Positions 15,963 to 25,132 of a stretch of 64,000 nucleotides of DNA are shown in pieces. A program made the translations under genes and the position numbers. Source of the DNA: Armatimonadetes bacterium UBA1398. Its GTDB lineage: Bacteria > Armatimonadota > Zipacnadia > UBA1398. Each line of letters opens with the position of its first letter. Positions within the stretch are counted from its first letter, which is position 1. The notes below the pieces were generated by a model. It was not told the DNA's origin and searched no databases. It was given only the letters and a program-made list of their open reading frames with translations. The stretch spans positions 1 through 64,000 of the forward strand of contig DBQI01000043.1 in assembly GCA_002305165.1 (NCBI GenBank), written 5' to 3'.

Positions 15963-16742
15963 TTAGCCCATGCCCAGCTCGTCCCGGATGGCGAGAATGT
16001 TGGCCACGCTGTCCTGGGTGAGTTCCGTGGACGGGGCGTACTCAAGCCCCGCGTAACCCTCCCAGCCGCACTTCAGGAGCGCGGCGAAGACGTTGCGATA
16101 GTTGATCTCGCCCGTGCCCGGCTCGTGCCTCCCCGGCACGTCGGCCACGTGAAGATGCCCGATCTTCGCGGCGTTGCGTGTAAGGTTCGCCGTCAGGTTG
16201 CCCTCGGTGATCTGCTGGTGGTAGATGTCGAAGAGGAGCTTCAGTGCCGGGCTCCCCACCTCGTCCACCATCTCGAATGCCTCGGCCGAGGTAGCCAGGT
16301 AGTAGCCCATGTGGTCCACAAGGATGTTCAGGGGCTCCAGGCACAGGGTGAGGCCCGCGTCCTCGACCACCGGCGCGAGTTTCTTGAGGCCTGCCACGAT
16401 GTTCGCGTGCTGGGTGGCGCGGGACATCCCCTCGATCTCATTGCCCACGGTGACGATCAAGCGCTTGGTGCCCAGCTTGTCGGCCAGCGGGATCGTCTCG
16501 CGCATGGCCCGAACCAGGTCGGCGTGGGTCGCCGGATCCCCGAGGGTTCCCCCAGGTCCGCCAAAGATGCTTACCGCCACGCCGCGCGCTTCCGCCCGAG
16601 CCTTGATGCCATCGATGTCCTTGTTGCCGGTGCCCCAGAACTCCACCGCGCGAAAGCCGCAATCGGCGGCCATATCGATCCGCTTCAGGAAGTCGGGCTC
16701 CTCACGGAACATCATCTCAATACAGGCCGATAGGGTGATCAT
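15963..16742 (-). CDS. Hydroxypyruvate isomerase-like TIM-barrel sugar isomerase/epimerase
   Basis: A 259-residue member of the xylose-isomerase-like TIM-barrel family. It shows CLEPLN with the metal-ligand Glu (near 135-140), LLFDIYHQQITEGNL with metal Asp/His (near 168-183), HLHVADVPGRHEPGTGEINY (near 195-215) and a C-terminal GLEYAP Glu. This pattern is closest to hydroxypyruvate isomerase (Hyi), which interconverts hydroxypyruvate and tartronate semialdehyde in glyoxylate/glycerate metabolism; closely related 2-oxo-tetronate isomerases act on C4 acids from sugar breakdown. It begins 15 bases downstream of the malic enzyme gene in the same direction, so the pair probably forms a carbon-overflow operon. 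Cytoplasmic; substrate not certain. Confidence 0.85.
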   Translation of the reverse strand: MITLSACIEMMFREEPDFLKRIDMAADCGFRAVEFWGTGNKDIDGIKARAEARGVAVSIFGGPGGTLGDPATHADLVRAMRETIPLADKLGTKRLIVTVGNEIEGMSRATQHANIVAGLKKLAPVVEDAGLTLCLEPLNILVDHMGYYLATSAEAFEMVDEVGSPALKLLFDIYHQQITEGNLTANLTRNAAKIGHLHVADVPGRHEPGTGEINYRNVFAALLKCGWEGYAGLEYAPSTELTQDSVANILAIRDELGMG

Positions 16743-16757
16743 CCAAGTCCTCCTCCA

Positions 16758-18281
16758 TCACTGCTCAATGACGTCGCCGTTGGCTCGGCCGCCGGCGAGC
16801 ATCTCGTTCGGGGTGTGGTGGCGCTCGAAAGTCCCGGGGTCGGGCACGCGGGTTCGCGCCGCCCCCGCCTCAATGGCAGCTTGCTGCACCGCCGCCGCCA
16901 CGTGCCGATGCATCTCCCTGTCCATGAAGTTCGGGACCAGGTCACTGCTGGGCGTCTGCCGGGCGATCGCTCTCGATGCGGCCAGCTTCATCTCAGGCGT
17001 AATAGCCTTCGCCCGCGCATCGAGACAACCTCGGAACACTCCGGGAAAGGCGAGGGCATTGTTCAACGTCCGGCCGTCGGTCGCGAAGGCCGCCCCGGCA
17101 GCCAACGCCAGCCGCTTGTCGATCTCCGGAACCGGGTTAGCCAGGGCGTAGACCACTGGCTGAGGCGCCATGCCTGCCACCATCTCCGGCGTCACCAGGT
17201 CCGGAGCGGAGACTCCCACGAACACATGAGCTCCCCGGAGCACATCGCTGAGGGAGCCTGCCTCGTTGGCGGGGTTGGTGGTGGCGGCGATCTCCTCCTT
17301 GGCGGCGTTCATGTGCTCGGATCGGCCCTCGTAGAGAGCTCCGGCGCGGTCACACAGGATCACATTCCGCGCCCCTGCCCCTTGGAGCATCCGGGTGATG
17401 GCAATGCCCGCCGCGCCGGCGCCGTTGACGACGACCTTCAGATCGGAGAGGTCACGCTCCAGGCGATCCAGAGCGGTCATGAGGGCCGCGGTGACCACGA
17501 TCGCCGTGCCGTGCTGGTCGTCATGGAAGACGACTCGGTCGAGCCGGCGCGAGAGCTCGGCCTCTATCTGGAAGCACTCCGGCGCCGCGATGTCCTCGAG
17601 CTGGACCGCTCCGAAGGTGGGAGCGATGTGACTCACCACCTCGACGATGACGTCGGGGTCTCGGCTGTCGATGAGGATCGGGACGGGGCTGATGTCCACC
17701 ATGCGACGGAGGATGACCCCTTTGCCCTCCATGACGGGCATCCCCGCAACCGGCCCGATGTCGCCCAGACCCAGCACGGCCGTCCCGTTGGTGACTATCG
17801 CCACGGTGTTCCAGATGTGCGTGTAGGTGTAGGCCTTCGTCGCGTCATCGGCGATGGTCTGGCACACCTGAGCCACGCCAGGGGTGTACACGGTCAGGAG
17901 GTCCGAGACGGTCTCCAGGGGCACGCGACTCACGACCTCGAGCTTGCCCCCCAGGTGCATCTCCAGCACATGGTCTAGAACCCGCAGGACCTCCACGTTC
18001 TCCAGGCTTGAGACGCGGGCCACGAGGGCATTGAGGTGGTCCCTATCGCGCACGTGGACGTCCACATCCCGGACGACGTGCTCGTCCTCGATCCGCACCC
18101 TGCGGATGTCACCGATCAGGGCGCCCGTGCTCCCCACGGCATCGGCGAACCGACCGAAGCCGCCGGGCACATCGAGCAGCCGCACCGTCAGACGGCGAAG
18201 AAGCAGATCCCTGTACCGACTCCGATCAATCGTCTCATGCTCTGGCAAGCGACTCACGCCCTTTCGAGCTGGAAGCACCAC
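16758..18281 (-). CDS. NAD(P)-dependent malic enzyme with N-terminal ACT domain
   Basis: Oxidative decarboxylation of malate to pyruvate. About residues 28-110 form an ACT-type regulatory domain (RLTVRLLDVPGGFGRFADAVG), then the malic-enzyme core: catalytic Tyr in VYTPGVAQVC, VMEGKGVIL lysine region, metal-binding LEDI Glu/Asp, VFHDDQHGTA, and the nucleotide-binding VVVNGAGAAGIAI. ACT-linked malic enzymes are typical of Gram-positive and deep-branching bacteria, where an amino acid may modulate activity. The start is uncertain: GTG 18281 has no ribosome site, and GTG 18257 lies just after AAAGGG. The reading direction and 15-base spacing make it the first gene of an operon with the isomerase. 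Confidence 0.93.
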   Translation of the reverse strand: MVLPARKGVSRLPEHETIDRSRYRDLLLRRLTVRLLDVPGGFGRFADAVGSTGALIGDIRRVRIEDEHVVRDVDVHVRDRDHLNALVARVSSLENVEVLRVLDHVLEMHLGGKLEVVSRVPLETVSDLLTVYTPGVAQVCQTIADDATKAYTYTHIWNTVAIVTNGTAVLGLGDIGPVAGMPVMEGKGVILRRMVDISPVPILIDSRDPDVIVEVVSHIAPTFGAVQLEDIAAPECFQIEAELSRRLDRVVFHDDQHGTAIVVTAALMTALDRLERDLSDLKVVVNGAGAAGIAITRMLQGAGARNVILCDRAGALYEGRSEHMNAAKEEIAATTNPANEAGSLSDVLRGAHVFVGVSAPDLVTPEMVAGMAPQPVVYALANPVPEIDKRLALAAGAAFATDGRTLNNALAFPGVFRGCLDARAKAITPEMKLAASRAIARQTPSSDLVPNFMDREMHRHVAAAVQQAAIEAGAARTRVPDPGTFERHHTPNEMLAGGRANGDVIEQ

Positions 18282-18357
18282 CAGATCACATCGAGGGTAA
18301 CGAAGCCTCAGCTTCTCGAACGCGGGTGGGGCCCCCTCCCTTCACTGTCGGGCTACA

Positions 18358-20748
18358 CTACCGCCGCCTGAGCCACACAAACCAATCATCCGCGGTCGAG
18401 GGCGATAGCGTCAGGCGGCAACGGGCCGGTACGACCGCTTCGGCGCACGTCTGAGCTTCGACTGCGTAGCATCGAACCTCGTACCCCTCGCCAGGCAGGT
18501 CCAAGATAAGCTCCACCGCCCGCTCATCGAGCCCCCGCCGGCCCCTCACCAGGTTAGGGACGTAGATGAGGACGTCCTCGAAGCCCTCCGTGGCTAGGTA
18601 CGGCGCCGCGTCGCAGCCCCAAGCACGCACGGGCGTGGGCTGAGAGCCGATCAGCGCCAGATCCCCTGGCTCACGGATCACGAGGCGCGCGCCAGTGTCG
18701 TGATCGGCAGGGCTGAAGACCACCGGCACGCCTCGCCGGAGGCAACGGTTCGTCGCCACCCGGCGGAGCGGCAGGGGGAGATCGAGGGAGATGGCGACGG
18801 TGGTGGGCTCCCGCCTGAGGGCTCCGAAGTCCAGGCTGGAGGTGACCTCGGCGAGCACGCGGTGGAACCGCTCCAGCTCATCCCACTCACTGGGAGCGAT
18901 CCCAGGGCTCTCCGGCGCCCAGAGAATCGAGCCGGGGCAGCCGGTCACCAATGGGAGCCACAGGTAGTCCCTGATCGCCAGCCGCCGCTGCCTCTCATCG
19001 ACATCATCGGCCTCCCAGCCGCCGTAGTAGGCTGGCCCTTCCGTCGGGAAGCCCGGCACGGGCGCGTTGTAGAAGAGGCAGTTCGCGGCCAGTTCGAGGG
19101 TCAGGCACTCGTTCTGCGGCAGGTATGAGTGCCAGTTGTAGACATCCAGCCCCGCTCTCTCGACGAACTCCGCGCTGTCCAACGTCTGAACGCCCGACCC
19201 CAGGGTATGGCTAATGGTCACTGGCCTCCCCGGCGCAAGCTCTCGGCACAGCCGCACGACATGCGCCTCCGCCCACTCGACGTGCTGCGTGGGGAACGCT
19301 TCATTCATGATCTCCAGAGCGAACACTCGCCTGTCCGCGGCTAGCCGTGGTAGCAGGTCACGAAGATAGGCCTCTATGCAGAGGGCGATGTCGGGGTCCC
19401 CGAAGACGGCGTCATTGTCGTAGGCGTCCCCAATCTCCACCGTGCCGCCGTCCACGATGAAACGGCGCCGGAAGGGCTCCAACGCGTCGAGTTCGTCCTC
19501 ACCGTACTGCCGCTGCGCTTCGCTGAGCACCTGGTTCGGCGGCGCCCACGAACGCGAGCGGCGGACGTAAGGCAACCAGTCGGGCGAGGCGATCAGTGTG
19601 AACAGGAAGCGGATCCCGTGCTCGTACCCGACCTCCATGAAACGGTCCAGCTTGGCCCACAGCACGGGGTGAACCTTGCCGACGGCATCGAGTGGGAAGT
19701 AGTAGGAGGAGCCGTTCACGTCCGTCGTATGCCCATAGGTGAAGAGGCGAAGGGAGTTGATGCCCCGCCGCCGGCACTCCGCGAAGTAGGAGGTCCAATC
19801 CTCCTCGGCGATCTCGACGGGCTCCGAGTTCGGGCCCTCCCAAGGCACGTGAGACCACCACGGCCCAGGGCCCGTTACCCCGCCTTCGCCGAGGCCCGTG
19901 TAGATCTCGCTCCCGAAGAGCCCCCATGGCAGGAACGCCCGGCCATCGGCGAACCGGAAGTATCCGTTGGGTCCAACCGTCACGAGGGAGTCATCCGTCT
20001 CGGGCGCAGGGATCTCCCGCCGCAGTGCGCGTGGCTCCCCCAGCGTGATCGGCTCGCCGTAGCCAGAGAGGTCCCTCAGGGCGGGGTCGAGACACCGGGC
20101 TTGGGCCTCGGCCGCCAGAACCTCCGCCTCCTCATCGCCCGCTTGCCACAGCATGATGCGGTCGAAATAGCCCGCGAACTCCCCCTCGAGGGATCCCGCG
20201 CCGTCCCAGGCCACGTATGCGGCCTCGATCTCGCGCCCTGCCAGCGCCGACAGATCGATCTCACGATAGTACCATTGCCCCACCGCGTAGTCGGCGGTGA
20301 ATCCCTTGCCCGGATGGGCTCTGATCCCCGCTTGATCCACCGCCTCGGGCCGGTCGCGTAGGTTGTCCGGGTAGAAGTTCGGAACCGCCAGATCCGTGGC
20401 AAAGCCGTAGCTGACGGAGCCAGGGTCGATGTACAGACAGTAGCTCAGCCGCATCCCCTCGGCCACTGTCTGTCTGCCTGTCCATATGCGCACGTACGCC
20501 CGCGACGTCGCCCCATCGGGCGCAGGCGTCGCAACGCCCGACAGCGCCAGAAGCCACTCCCCCACGGCCGGTTCGGGCGCTCCACCCTCCCCAGCACGTC
20601 GCAGGGAGACCGCCGCTTCAGAGCAGCCCACCACGTCCACGGCATGTGCCTCCTGCGGGGCGGCCTCATCGAACAGGACTATCGGCGCCGCGAGGCCTGG
20701 CGCCGCGCAGACGGCGAGAAGCAGTGGGGAGATCATCTGGCGCACCAT
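18358..20748 (-). CDS. Secreted GH5-like (clan A) glycoside hydrolase with N-terminal beta-sandwich
   Basis: About 796 residues from ATG 20748 (GAGGG upstream), starting with a signal peptide MVRQMISPLLLAVCAAPGLA-AP. An N-terminal region (25-210) looks like a carbohydrate-binding jelly roll (YVRIWTG...LSYCLYIDP). The middle reads like a clan GH-A TIM barrel: NGYFRFADGRAFLPWGLFG, RRRGINSLRLFTYG, and the strand-4 motif FALEIMNEAFP with the acid/base Glu after Asn. VYNWHSYLP and GSILWAPESPG follow, the last a candidate for the nucleophile strand. The exact GH family is not clear. It is probably extracellular or periplasmic. It diverges from the GH127-like gene at 20909 across a 160-base shared control region. 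Confidence 0.72.
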   Translation of the reverse strand: MVRQMISPLLLAVCAAPGLAAPIVLFDEAAPQEAHAVDVVGCSEAAVSLRRAGEGGAPEPAVGEWLLALSGVATPAPDGATSRAYVRIWTGRQTVAEGMRLSYCLYIDPGSVSYGFATDLAVPNFYPDNLRDRPEAVDQAGIRAHPGKGFTADYAVGQWYYREIDLSALAGREIEAAYVAWDGAGSLEGEFAGYFDRIMLWQAGDEEAEVLAAEAQARCLDPALRDLSGYGEPITLGEPRALRREIPAPETDDSLVTVGPNGYFRFADGRAFLPWGLFGSEIYTGLGEGGVTGPGPWWSHVPWEGPNSEPVEIAEEDWTSYFAECRRRGINSLRLFTYGHTTDVNGSSYYFPLDAVGKVHPVLWAKLDRFMEVGYEHGIRFLFTLIASPDWLPYVRRSRSWAPPNQVLSEAQRQYGEDELDALEPFRRRFIVDGGTVEIGDAYDNDAVFGDPDIALCIEAYLRDLLPRLAADRRVFALEIMNEAFPTQHVEWAEAHVVRLCRELAPGRPVTISHTLGSGVQTLDSAEFVERAGLDVYNWHSYLPQNECLTLELAANCLFYNAPVPGFPTEGPAYYGGWEADDVDERQRRLAIRDYLWLPLVTGCPGSILWAPESPGIAPSEWDELERFHRVLAEVTSSLDFGALRREPTTVAISLDLPLPLRRVATNRCLRRGVPVVFSPADHDTGARLVIREPGDLALIGSQPTPVRAWGCDAAPYLATEGFEDVLIYVPNLVRGRRGLDERAVELILDLPGEGYEVRCYAVEAQTCAEAVVPARCRLTLSPSTADDWFVWLRRR

Positions 20749-20908
20749 GTGGAGGCCCTCATCGACCCTTCCGGGCGAGTCTCGCCTGATGCCGGCGCTC
20801 TCTCCGTGCGCCCATGCGGCAGGAATCCCCTTCCACCCCGGCGCAAGCATTCCCCACTACCCGTGAGATGGTGCCGATGAAAGCCCACGTACTGGTGGAG
20901 GACCCGGA

Positions 20909-23380
20909 GTGATCACCGCCTTGACCCTCGGCTTGACTCTGGTGTCCGCGCCCGACGCCGAGCTTCTACTGTGGCTCGACGCGAACGCGCAGGAGACGCT
21001 AACGGTCGATGGCGACGGCATGGTCTCCCAGTGGTCGAGCCGCTCTGACAGGCGCGTGGCGTTCGTGGCCGAGGGCTCGCGGCGGCCGCGACTCATCGAC
21101 CGCTCCTCCGCTAATCTGGGGCCGGTGCTGCGCTTCGATGGCAGGGACGACGTGCTCCGCTGCCTCGACTTCGACCGATCCGCCGGGACGTGGACCCTAG
21201 TCCTCACCGTCACGCCGCGCTCGCCCCAGACCCCCTGGGCCGGGCTCTGCTCTGGCCGGCCGCCCACTGGGCACGACTACGACCCCGGCTTCACCGTCGA
21301 CCTCTACGAGTCGCGCGACGCCGTCGACTCCCTCAGCATCGAGGGCGCGGGCCGCATCGGTGGGCAACTGAACCAGCTTCAGCGAAGGTACGCCCCCGGA
21401 ACCGCCCGGCTCATCGTGGTCGAGCGCGACCGCGAGGAGATCCGCCTGCGTGTCGACGGCCTCCGCGAGGCGACCCGGGTGGCGGAACCCGCCCTCACCC
21501 GTATGGACGAGATCCGTCTCGGAGCCCGGTACTACGACGGGGAGGAGCGGAACTACCTGCACGCCGACTTCTCCGAGGTGCTTCTGTACGGAGGTATCCT
21601 CTGCCCGGAGGAGCTTCGCGCCCTAGAGGGATCGCGGATCGATCCCGCCTTGCGGCTTCGTGAGGAGGACTGGCAACTGATGGAACGGACCCAGATGGAG
21701 GACGGTCGCATGATCGGGCCCCAGGCCCTGGAGCGGTGGCCGAGCCTGGACGCCCTCGAAGCGGCGATCGAACAGGGCCTCGACACAAACCTCAGGCCGC
21801 CCCTAACCAGCCTGCCTGTGCGGACAGACGTTCCAGGCGCGGCGGCCCTGGGCGTCCGTTCCATGACCTCCATGCTCGACCGAGACCGCGACGATGAGCC
21901 GTTCTTCTACGCCAACCTGCGGGCCGATGGCACGGGAGAGCTGCTCCACTCCGTGAACATCGGCATCCCCCATGTGGTGGGGAGGGCCCTGTGGGCTGCC
22001 GCCGTCGCTCACGAGACCATGGCAACGCCAGTCCCGGAGGAGCCGCGGCGCATCCTCGAGCGCTACCTGAAGTCCTCCTTCGCGAACGAGGATCACCTGA
22101 ACTCCTACCTGGACCCCAACCGCGGGGGCCAGCGATATGTCGAGTTCCACAACATGCGGGAGGGGCTCTACGGCATCGTCGCCTCCCTCATGATGGGGGA
22201 CGCCGAATGGGCCCGCCAGACCGGTGACCTGATGCTCGCGACCCTGGCATCGATCACCGACGACTCGGGGCGCTGGTCCATAGAGCTCGCTCGCGAGCGA
22301 GGAATGGCCGATCGTTGTGAGGGCGTGGGGGTGCCCAACGCGGCGCGCCTAGTCGATCCGCTGCTCGCGTACCATCGGCTCACCACCAACCCTCTCGCCC
22401 TCGAGCTGGCCGGTCAGTATGCCCGCGCGGGGGTCGAGGAGCTCTTCCTGCCCAACGGCGTCTTCGCCCCCATGCACCGGTCCTCAGGCCACGTCCACAG
22501 CATCACGTCCTCCCTCAGCGGCATCACCGAGTACGCCCTACTCACGGGCGACGGCGCCATGCTCGAGCGCTGTGTCGCCGCCATGGAGACGGGGGTTCCG
22601 GAGTACTTCAGCTCCTGGGGATGGGGCGATGAGGTCTACCCCGACCATCCCGCCGACGAGATCGGCCGCGGGGAGATGAACCAGACGGGTGATGTCATCC
22701 GCTCTGCCTTGCATCTTGGCGCCGCGGGCCACCACGAGTACTATGGGCTGGCCGAGCGCTACCTCCGATCCATGGTGCTGCCAACTCAACACACTGAGGA
22801 GACCCTCGCCGAGTTCGCCCGCGAGGTCGACGAGCCCGAGGGCGATTTCCGCCGCGATGTCCTCTACCGCGCGGCGGGCGGCTACGCGATGCAGCTCCCG
22901 AACGACCGCATGCAACCCGGAAGCTGGCCCCTCGCTACCATCGACATCACCTCGGGCACGGTCCACGCGATGGCCGAGTGCTGGCGCCACCGCTGCACCG
23001 TGGTGGGGAGCGAGCACCGACTGAACCTGCTGTTCGACTACGAGGACGAAGCCATCGCGGTCGATAGCCACCTACCCCTCCAAGGGCGCATATCGGTACA
23101 GACCAAGCGGGACGTGACGCTCTGCGTTCGCATTCCTTCGGGGGTCGATGTCGACGCCCTGTCGCTACGGGTGAACGGAGCCGGGGCCCCAGTCGCCGTT
23201 CGGGATGGCTACCTGCTGTTGCCGCGGCTCCCCGGAGGCGCTCAGGCCGAGGTGATGTTCCCCGTCGCCTGCCGCCGCGAACGGGAGACGGTGGATGGCG
23301 TCGTGTACACCACCCTGTGGGCTGGCGACCAGATCCTCGAGATACTCCTACGAGGCCCCGTCAGCCCGCTGCCCTTCTGA
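20909..23380 (+). CDS. LamG-like plus GH127-like secreted beta-L-arabinofuranosidase-type protein
   Basis: 823 residues from GTG 20909, with GTGGAGG seven bases upstream. It opens MITALTLGLTLVSAPDAELLLWLDANAQET: a short hydrophobic leader, then a concanavalin/LamG-type domain to about residue 250 (RLRVDGLREA...YYDGEERNYLHADFSEVLLYGG). Residues about 300-820 resemble GH127 (alpha/alpha)6 enzymes and their C-terminal sandwich: YVEFHNMREGLYGI, GEMNQTGDVIRSALHL and RISVQTKRDVTLCVRIPSG. GH127 enzymes remove beta-L-arabinofuranose using a zinc-bound cysteine; the usual C-x-x-C ligands are not obvious here, so the catalytic mechanism or even activity is open. The leader is weakly hydrophobic and export is inferred. 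It is followed 36 bases later by gamma-glutamyltransferase. Confidence 0.7.
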   Translation: MITALTLGLTLVSAPDAELLLWLDANAQETLTVDGDGMVSQWSSRSDRRVAFVAEGSRRPRLIDRSSANLGPVLRFDGRDDVLRCLDFDRSAGTWTLVLTVTPRSPQTPWAGLCSGRPPTGHDYDPGFTVDLYESRDAVDSLSIEGAGRIGGQLNQLQRRYAPGTARLIVVERDREEIRLRVDGLREATRVAEPALTRMDEIRLGARYYDGEERNYLHADFSEVLLYGGILCPEELRALEGSRIDPALRLREEDWQLMERTQMEDGRMIGPQALERWPSLDALEAAIEQGLDTNLRPPLTSLPVRTDVPGAAALGVRSMTSMLDRDRDDEPFFYANLRADGTGELLHSVNIGIPHVVGRALWAAAVAHETMATPVPEEPRRILERYLKSSFANEDHLNSYLDPNRGGQRYVEFHNMREGLYGIVASLMMGDAEWARQTGDLMLATLASITDDSGRWSIELARERGMADRCEGVGVPNAARLVDPLLAYHRLTTNPLALELAGQYARAGVEELFLPNGVFAPMHRSSGHVHSITSSLSGITEYALLTGDGAMLERCVAAMETGVPEYFSSWGWGDEVYPDHPADEIGRGEMNQTGDVIRSALHLGAAGHHEYYGLAERYLRSMVLPTQHTEETLAEFAREVDEPEGDFRRDVLYRAAGGYAMQLPNDRMQPGSWPLATIDITSGTVHAMAECWRHRCTVVGSEHRLNLLFDYEDEAIAVDSHLPLQGRISVQTKRDVTLCVRIPSGVDVDALSLRVNGAGAPVAVRDGYLLLPRLPGGAQAEVMFPVACRRERETVDGVVYTTLWAGDQILEILLRGPVSPLPF

Positions 23381-23416
23381 TATCGTCGGGACGCACGTCG
23401 AGAGGTAGGAAGTTCC

Positions 23417-24991
23417 ATGCAGGGTCTCACAGGACGTCTCGCCGCGCGAGGCTACGAGGGAGCGGTGGCAACGGGCCATCCCCTCGCGACGCGCGCCGGC
23501 ATCGACATGCTCCGCGCGGGGGGCAACGCCACCGATGCAGCCGTCGCTGCCGCCGCCACCATGGTGGTCGCTGCGCCGCACCTCTCCCATCTGGGCGGGG
23601 ACCTCTTCCTCCTCCACTACGATGGCGCTACGGGCGAGGTCACGGCCCTCAACGCCTCGGGCGCCGCGCCGCGGCGGGCTACCCTCGATTCGTACCCCGA
23701 TGGGAGCATCCGTCTTCGCGGTTTCCGCTCCACGACGGTACCCGGGCTCGTGGGCGGTTGGGATCTCGCCCTTCGGCTCTTCGGGACGCGGCACAGGCAG
23801 GAGGTCCTCTCCGCGGCCATTGCCCATGCCGAGTTCGGCTTCCCCGTGGGCCGCAACCTCGCGGCAGCCATCAGGGCCAATGCGGACACCCTGAGTGCGC
23901 TGCCGCCGACGCGGGGGCTCTTCTTGCCTGACGGCCGGCCGCTTGAGGTCGGCGAAACGCTCACGCAGACCCACCTCGCCGGCGCCCTGAGAGCGATCGC
24001 CATCGGAGGCGCGACGGAGTTCTATCGCGGCGGGCTGGCGTCGATCATCGCCGAGTTCATGGCCGCTAGCGGCGGCGACCTCGACGCCGAGGATCTGGCC
24101 GCCTTCGAGCCCGCCGTGGGACCACCCCTGAGTCGCCCGTGGCGAGGCTATGACCTGCACGTCCAGCCGCCGGTCTCTCAGGCTCACGTGATGCTCGAGG
24201 CGATGATGATCGCCGAGCCCCTCCTCGATGAATGTGAGGGCCCTCTTTCGCCCGAGTGGCTCCACGGCGGCATCGAGGCGATCAAGCTCGCCTACGCGGA
24301 CCGGCACGCCTACGCGGGAGACCCCAGGGCGACCGGCTACGACCCCCAGCAACTGCTCCGGCCCGAGCGCATCGCCGCCCGGCGCGCCGAGCTCGACCGC
24401 TCCCAGGCCAAGCTCCATGACGCCGGGCCACTGCCAGCCTCGGACACCACCCAACTTGCCGTCGTCGACCGGCAGGGCAACGCCGTCTGCCTGATCCAGA
24501 GCCTCTTCCACAACTTCGGCTGCGGCGTCATGGTACCCGGCACGGGCATCCTGCTGAACAACCGCCTGGCCGGCTTCACCCTCCAACCTGGCCACCCCAA
24601 CTGCTTGGCGCCGGGCAAGCGTCCCATCCATACTCTGACCACCTACATGGCGACCAAGGATGGTCGAGTCGCCCTGTTGGGGGGCTCGCCCGGCGGCATG
24701 AATCAAGTCCAGACGAACCTTCAGACCTGCGCCGCCATCCTGGGCTTCGGTGTCGACCCACAGGTGGCAACCGAGCTGCCCCGGTGGTTCATCGGCGACG
24801 GCCTGTTGGTGACGATGGAGGACCGCCTGCCTCCGGGCGTCGCGGAGCGGCTGCGGGAATTGGGGCACGACCTCCGTCTCTGCCCGCCGCTCCACGCGGG
24901 CGGCTGTGCCCAGATCATCGCTCGCGATTGCGATGGCCTGCTCGCCGCAGGATCCGATCCACGGGGCGATGGACACGCCGATGTTGTGTGA
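23417..24991 (+). CDS. ggt: Gamma-glutamyltransferase family protein
   Basis: 524 residues. Members transfer or hydrolyse the gamma-glutamyl group of glutathione-type peptides after self-cleavage before a Thr. The large-subunit start ATGHPLATRAGIDMLRAGGNATDAAVAAAATM is typical, and the cleavage site is SD-TTQLAVVDRQGNAV with Thr344 as expected nucleophile. LLGGSPGGMNQVQTNLQ gives the small-subunit oxyanion region. There is no signal peptide, so it may be cytoplasmic, as for GGT-like cephalosporin acylase or YwrD relatives. The C-terminus is short. It follows the GH127-like gene on the same strand, and a hairpin (25023-25061) ends the unit. Confidence 0.92.
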   Translation: MQGLTGRLAARGYEGAVATGHPLATRAGIDMLRAGGNATDAAVAAAATMVVAAPHLSHLGGDLFLLHYDGATGEVTALNASGAAPRRATLDSYPDGSIRLRGFRSTTVPGLVGGWDLALRLFGTRHRQEVLSAAIAHAEFGFPVGRNLAAAIRANADTLSALPPTRGLFLPDGRPLEVGETLTQTHLAGALRAIAIGGATEFYRGGLASIIAEFMAASGGDLDAEDLAAFEPAVGPPLSRPWRGYDLHVQPPVSQAHVMLEAMMIAEPLLDECEGPLSPEWLHGGIEAIKLAYADRHAYAGDPRATGYDPQQLLRPERIAARRAELDRSQAKLHDAGPLPASDTTQLAVVDRQGNAVCLIQSLFHNFGCGVMVPGTGILLNNRLAGFTLQPGHPNCLAPGKRPIHTLTTYMATKDGRVALLGGSPGGMNQVQTNLQTCAAILGFGVDPQVATELPRWFIGDGLLVTMEDRLPPGVAERLRELGHDLRLCPPLHAGGCAQIIARDCDGLLAAGSDPRGDGHADVV

Positions 24992-25022
24992 AGGTGTTAG
25001 GACGCTCGCGATTCGTGGTATC

Positions 25023-25061
25023 CTATGTCCGGTATCGCGGCCATAGCCGTGATTCACATAG
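25023..25061 (+). terminator. Hairpin after ggt / leader of the Cys-rich protein
   Basis: Nested stems CTATGT (25023-25028) with ACATAG (25056-25061) and ATCGCGGC (25034-25041) with GCCGTGAT (25046-25053, one G-U), loop CATA. It lies 31 bases after the ggt stop and 72 bases before the next start, so it could terminate ggt or form the next gene's 5' leader. No T-run is present. Confidence 0.45.
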
Positions 25062-25132
25062 ACGTTGGCGGGTCAGCGCGCTCTGCTGGGACACCGTCTT
25101 CGATAGACCGACGAGAGGAGTTTCACCAGACT

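Noticed and set aside
25025..25132. Upstream start for the Cys-rich protein
   Set aside because: The extra 36 residues lack protein character and overlap a hairpin; the signal peptide starts at 25133.
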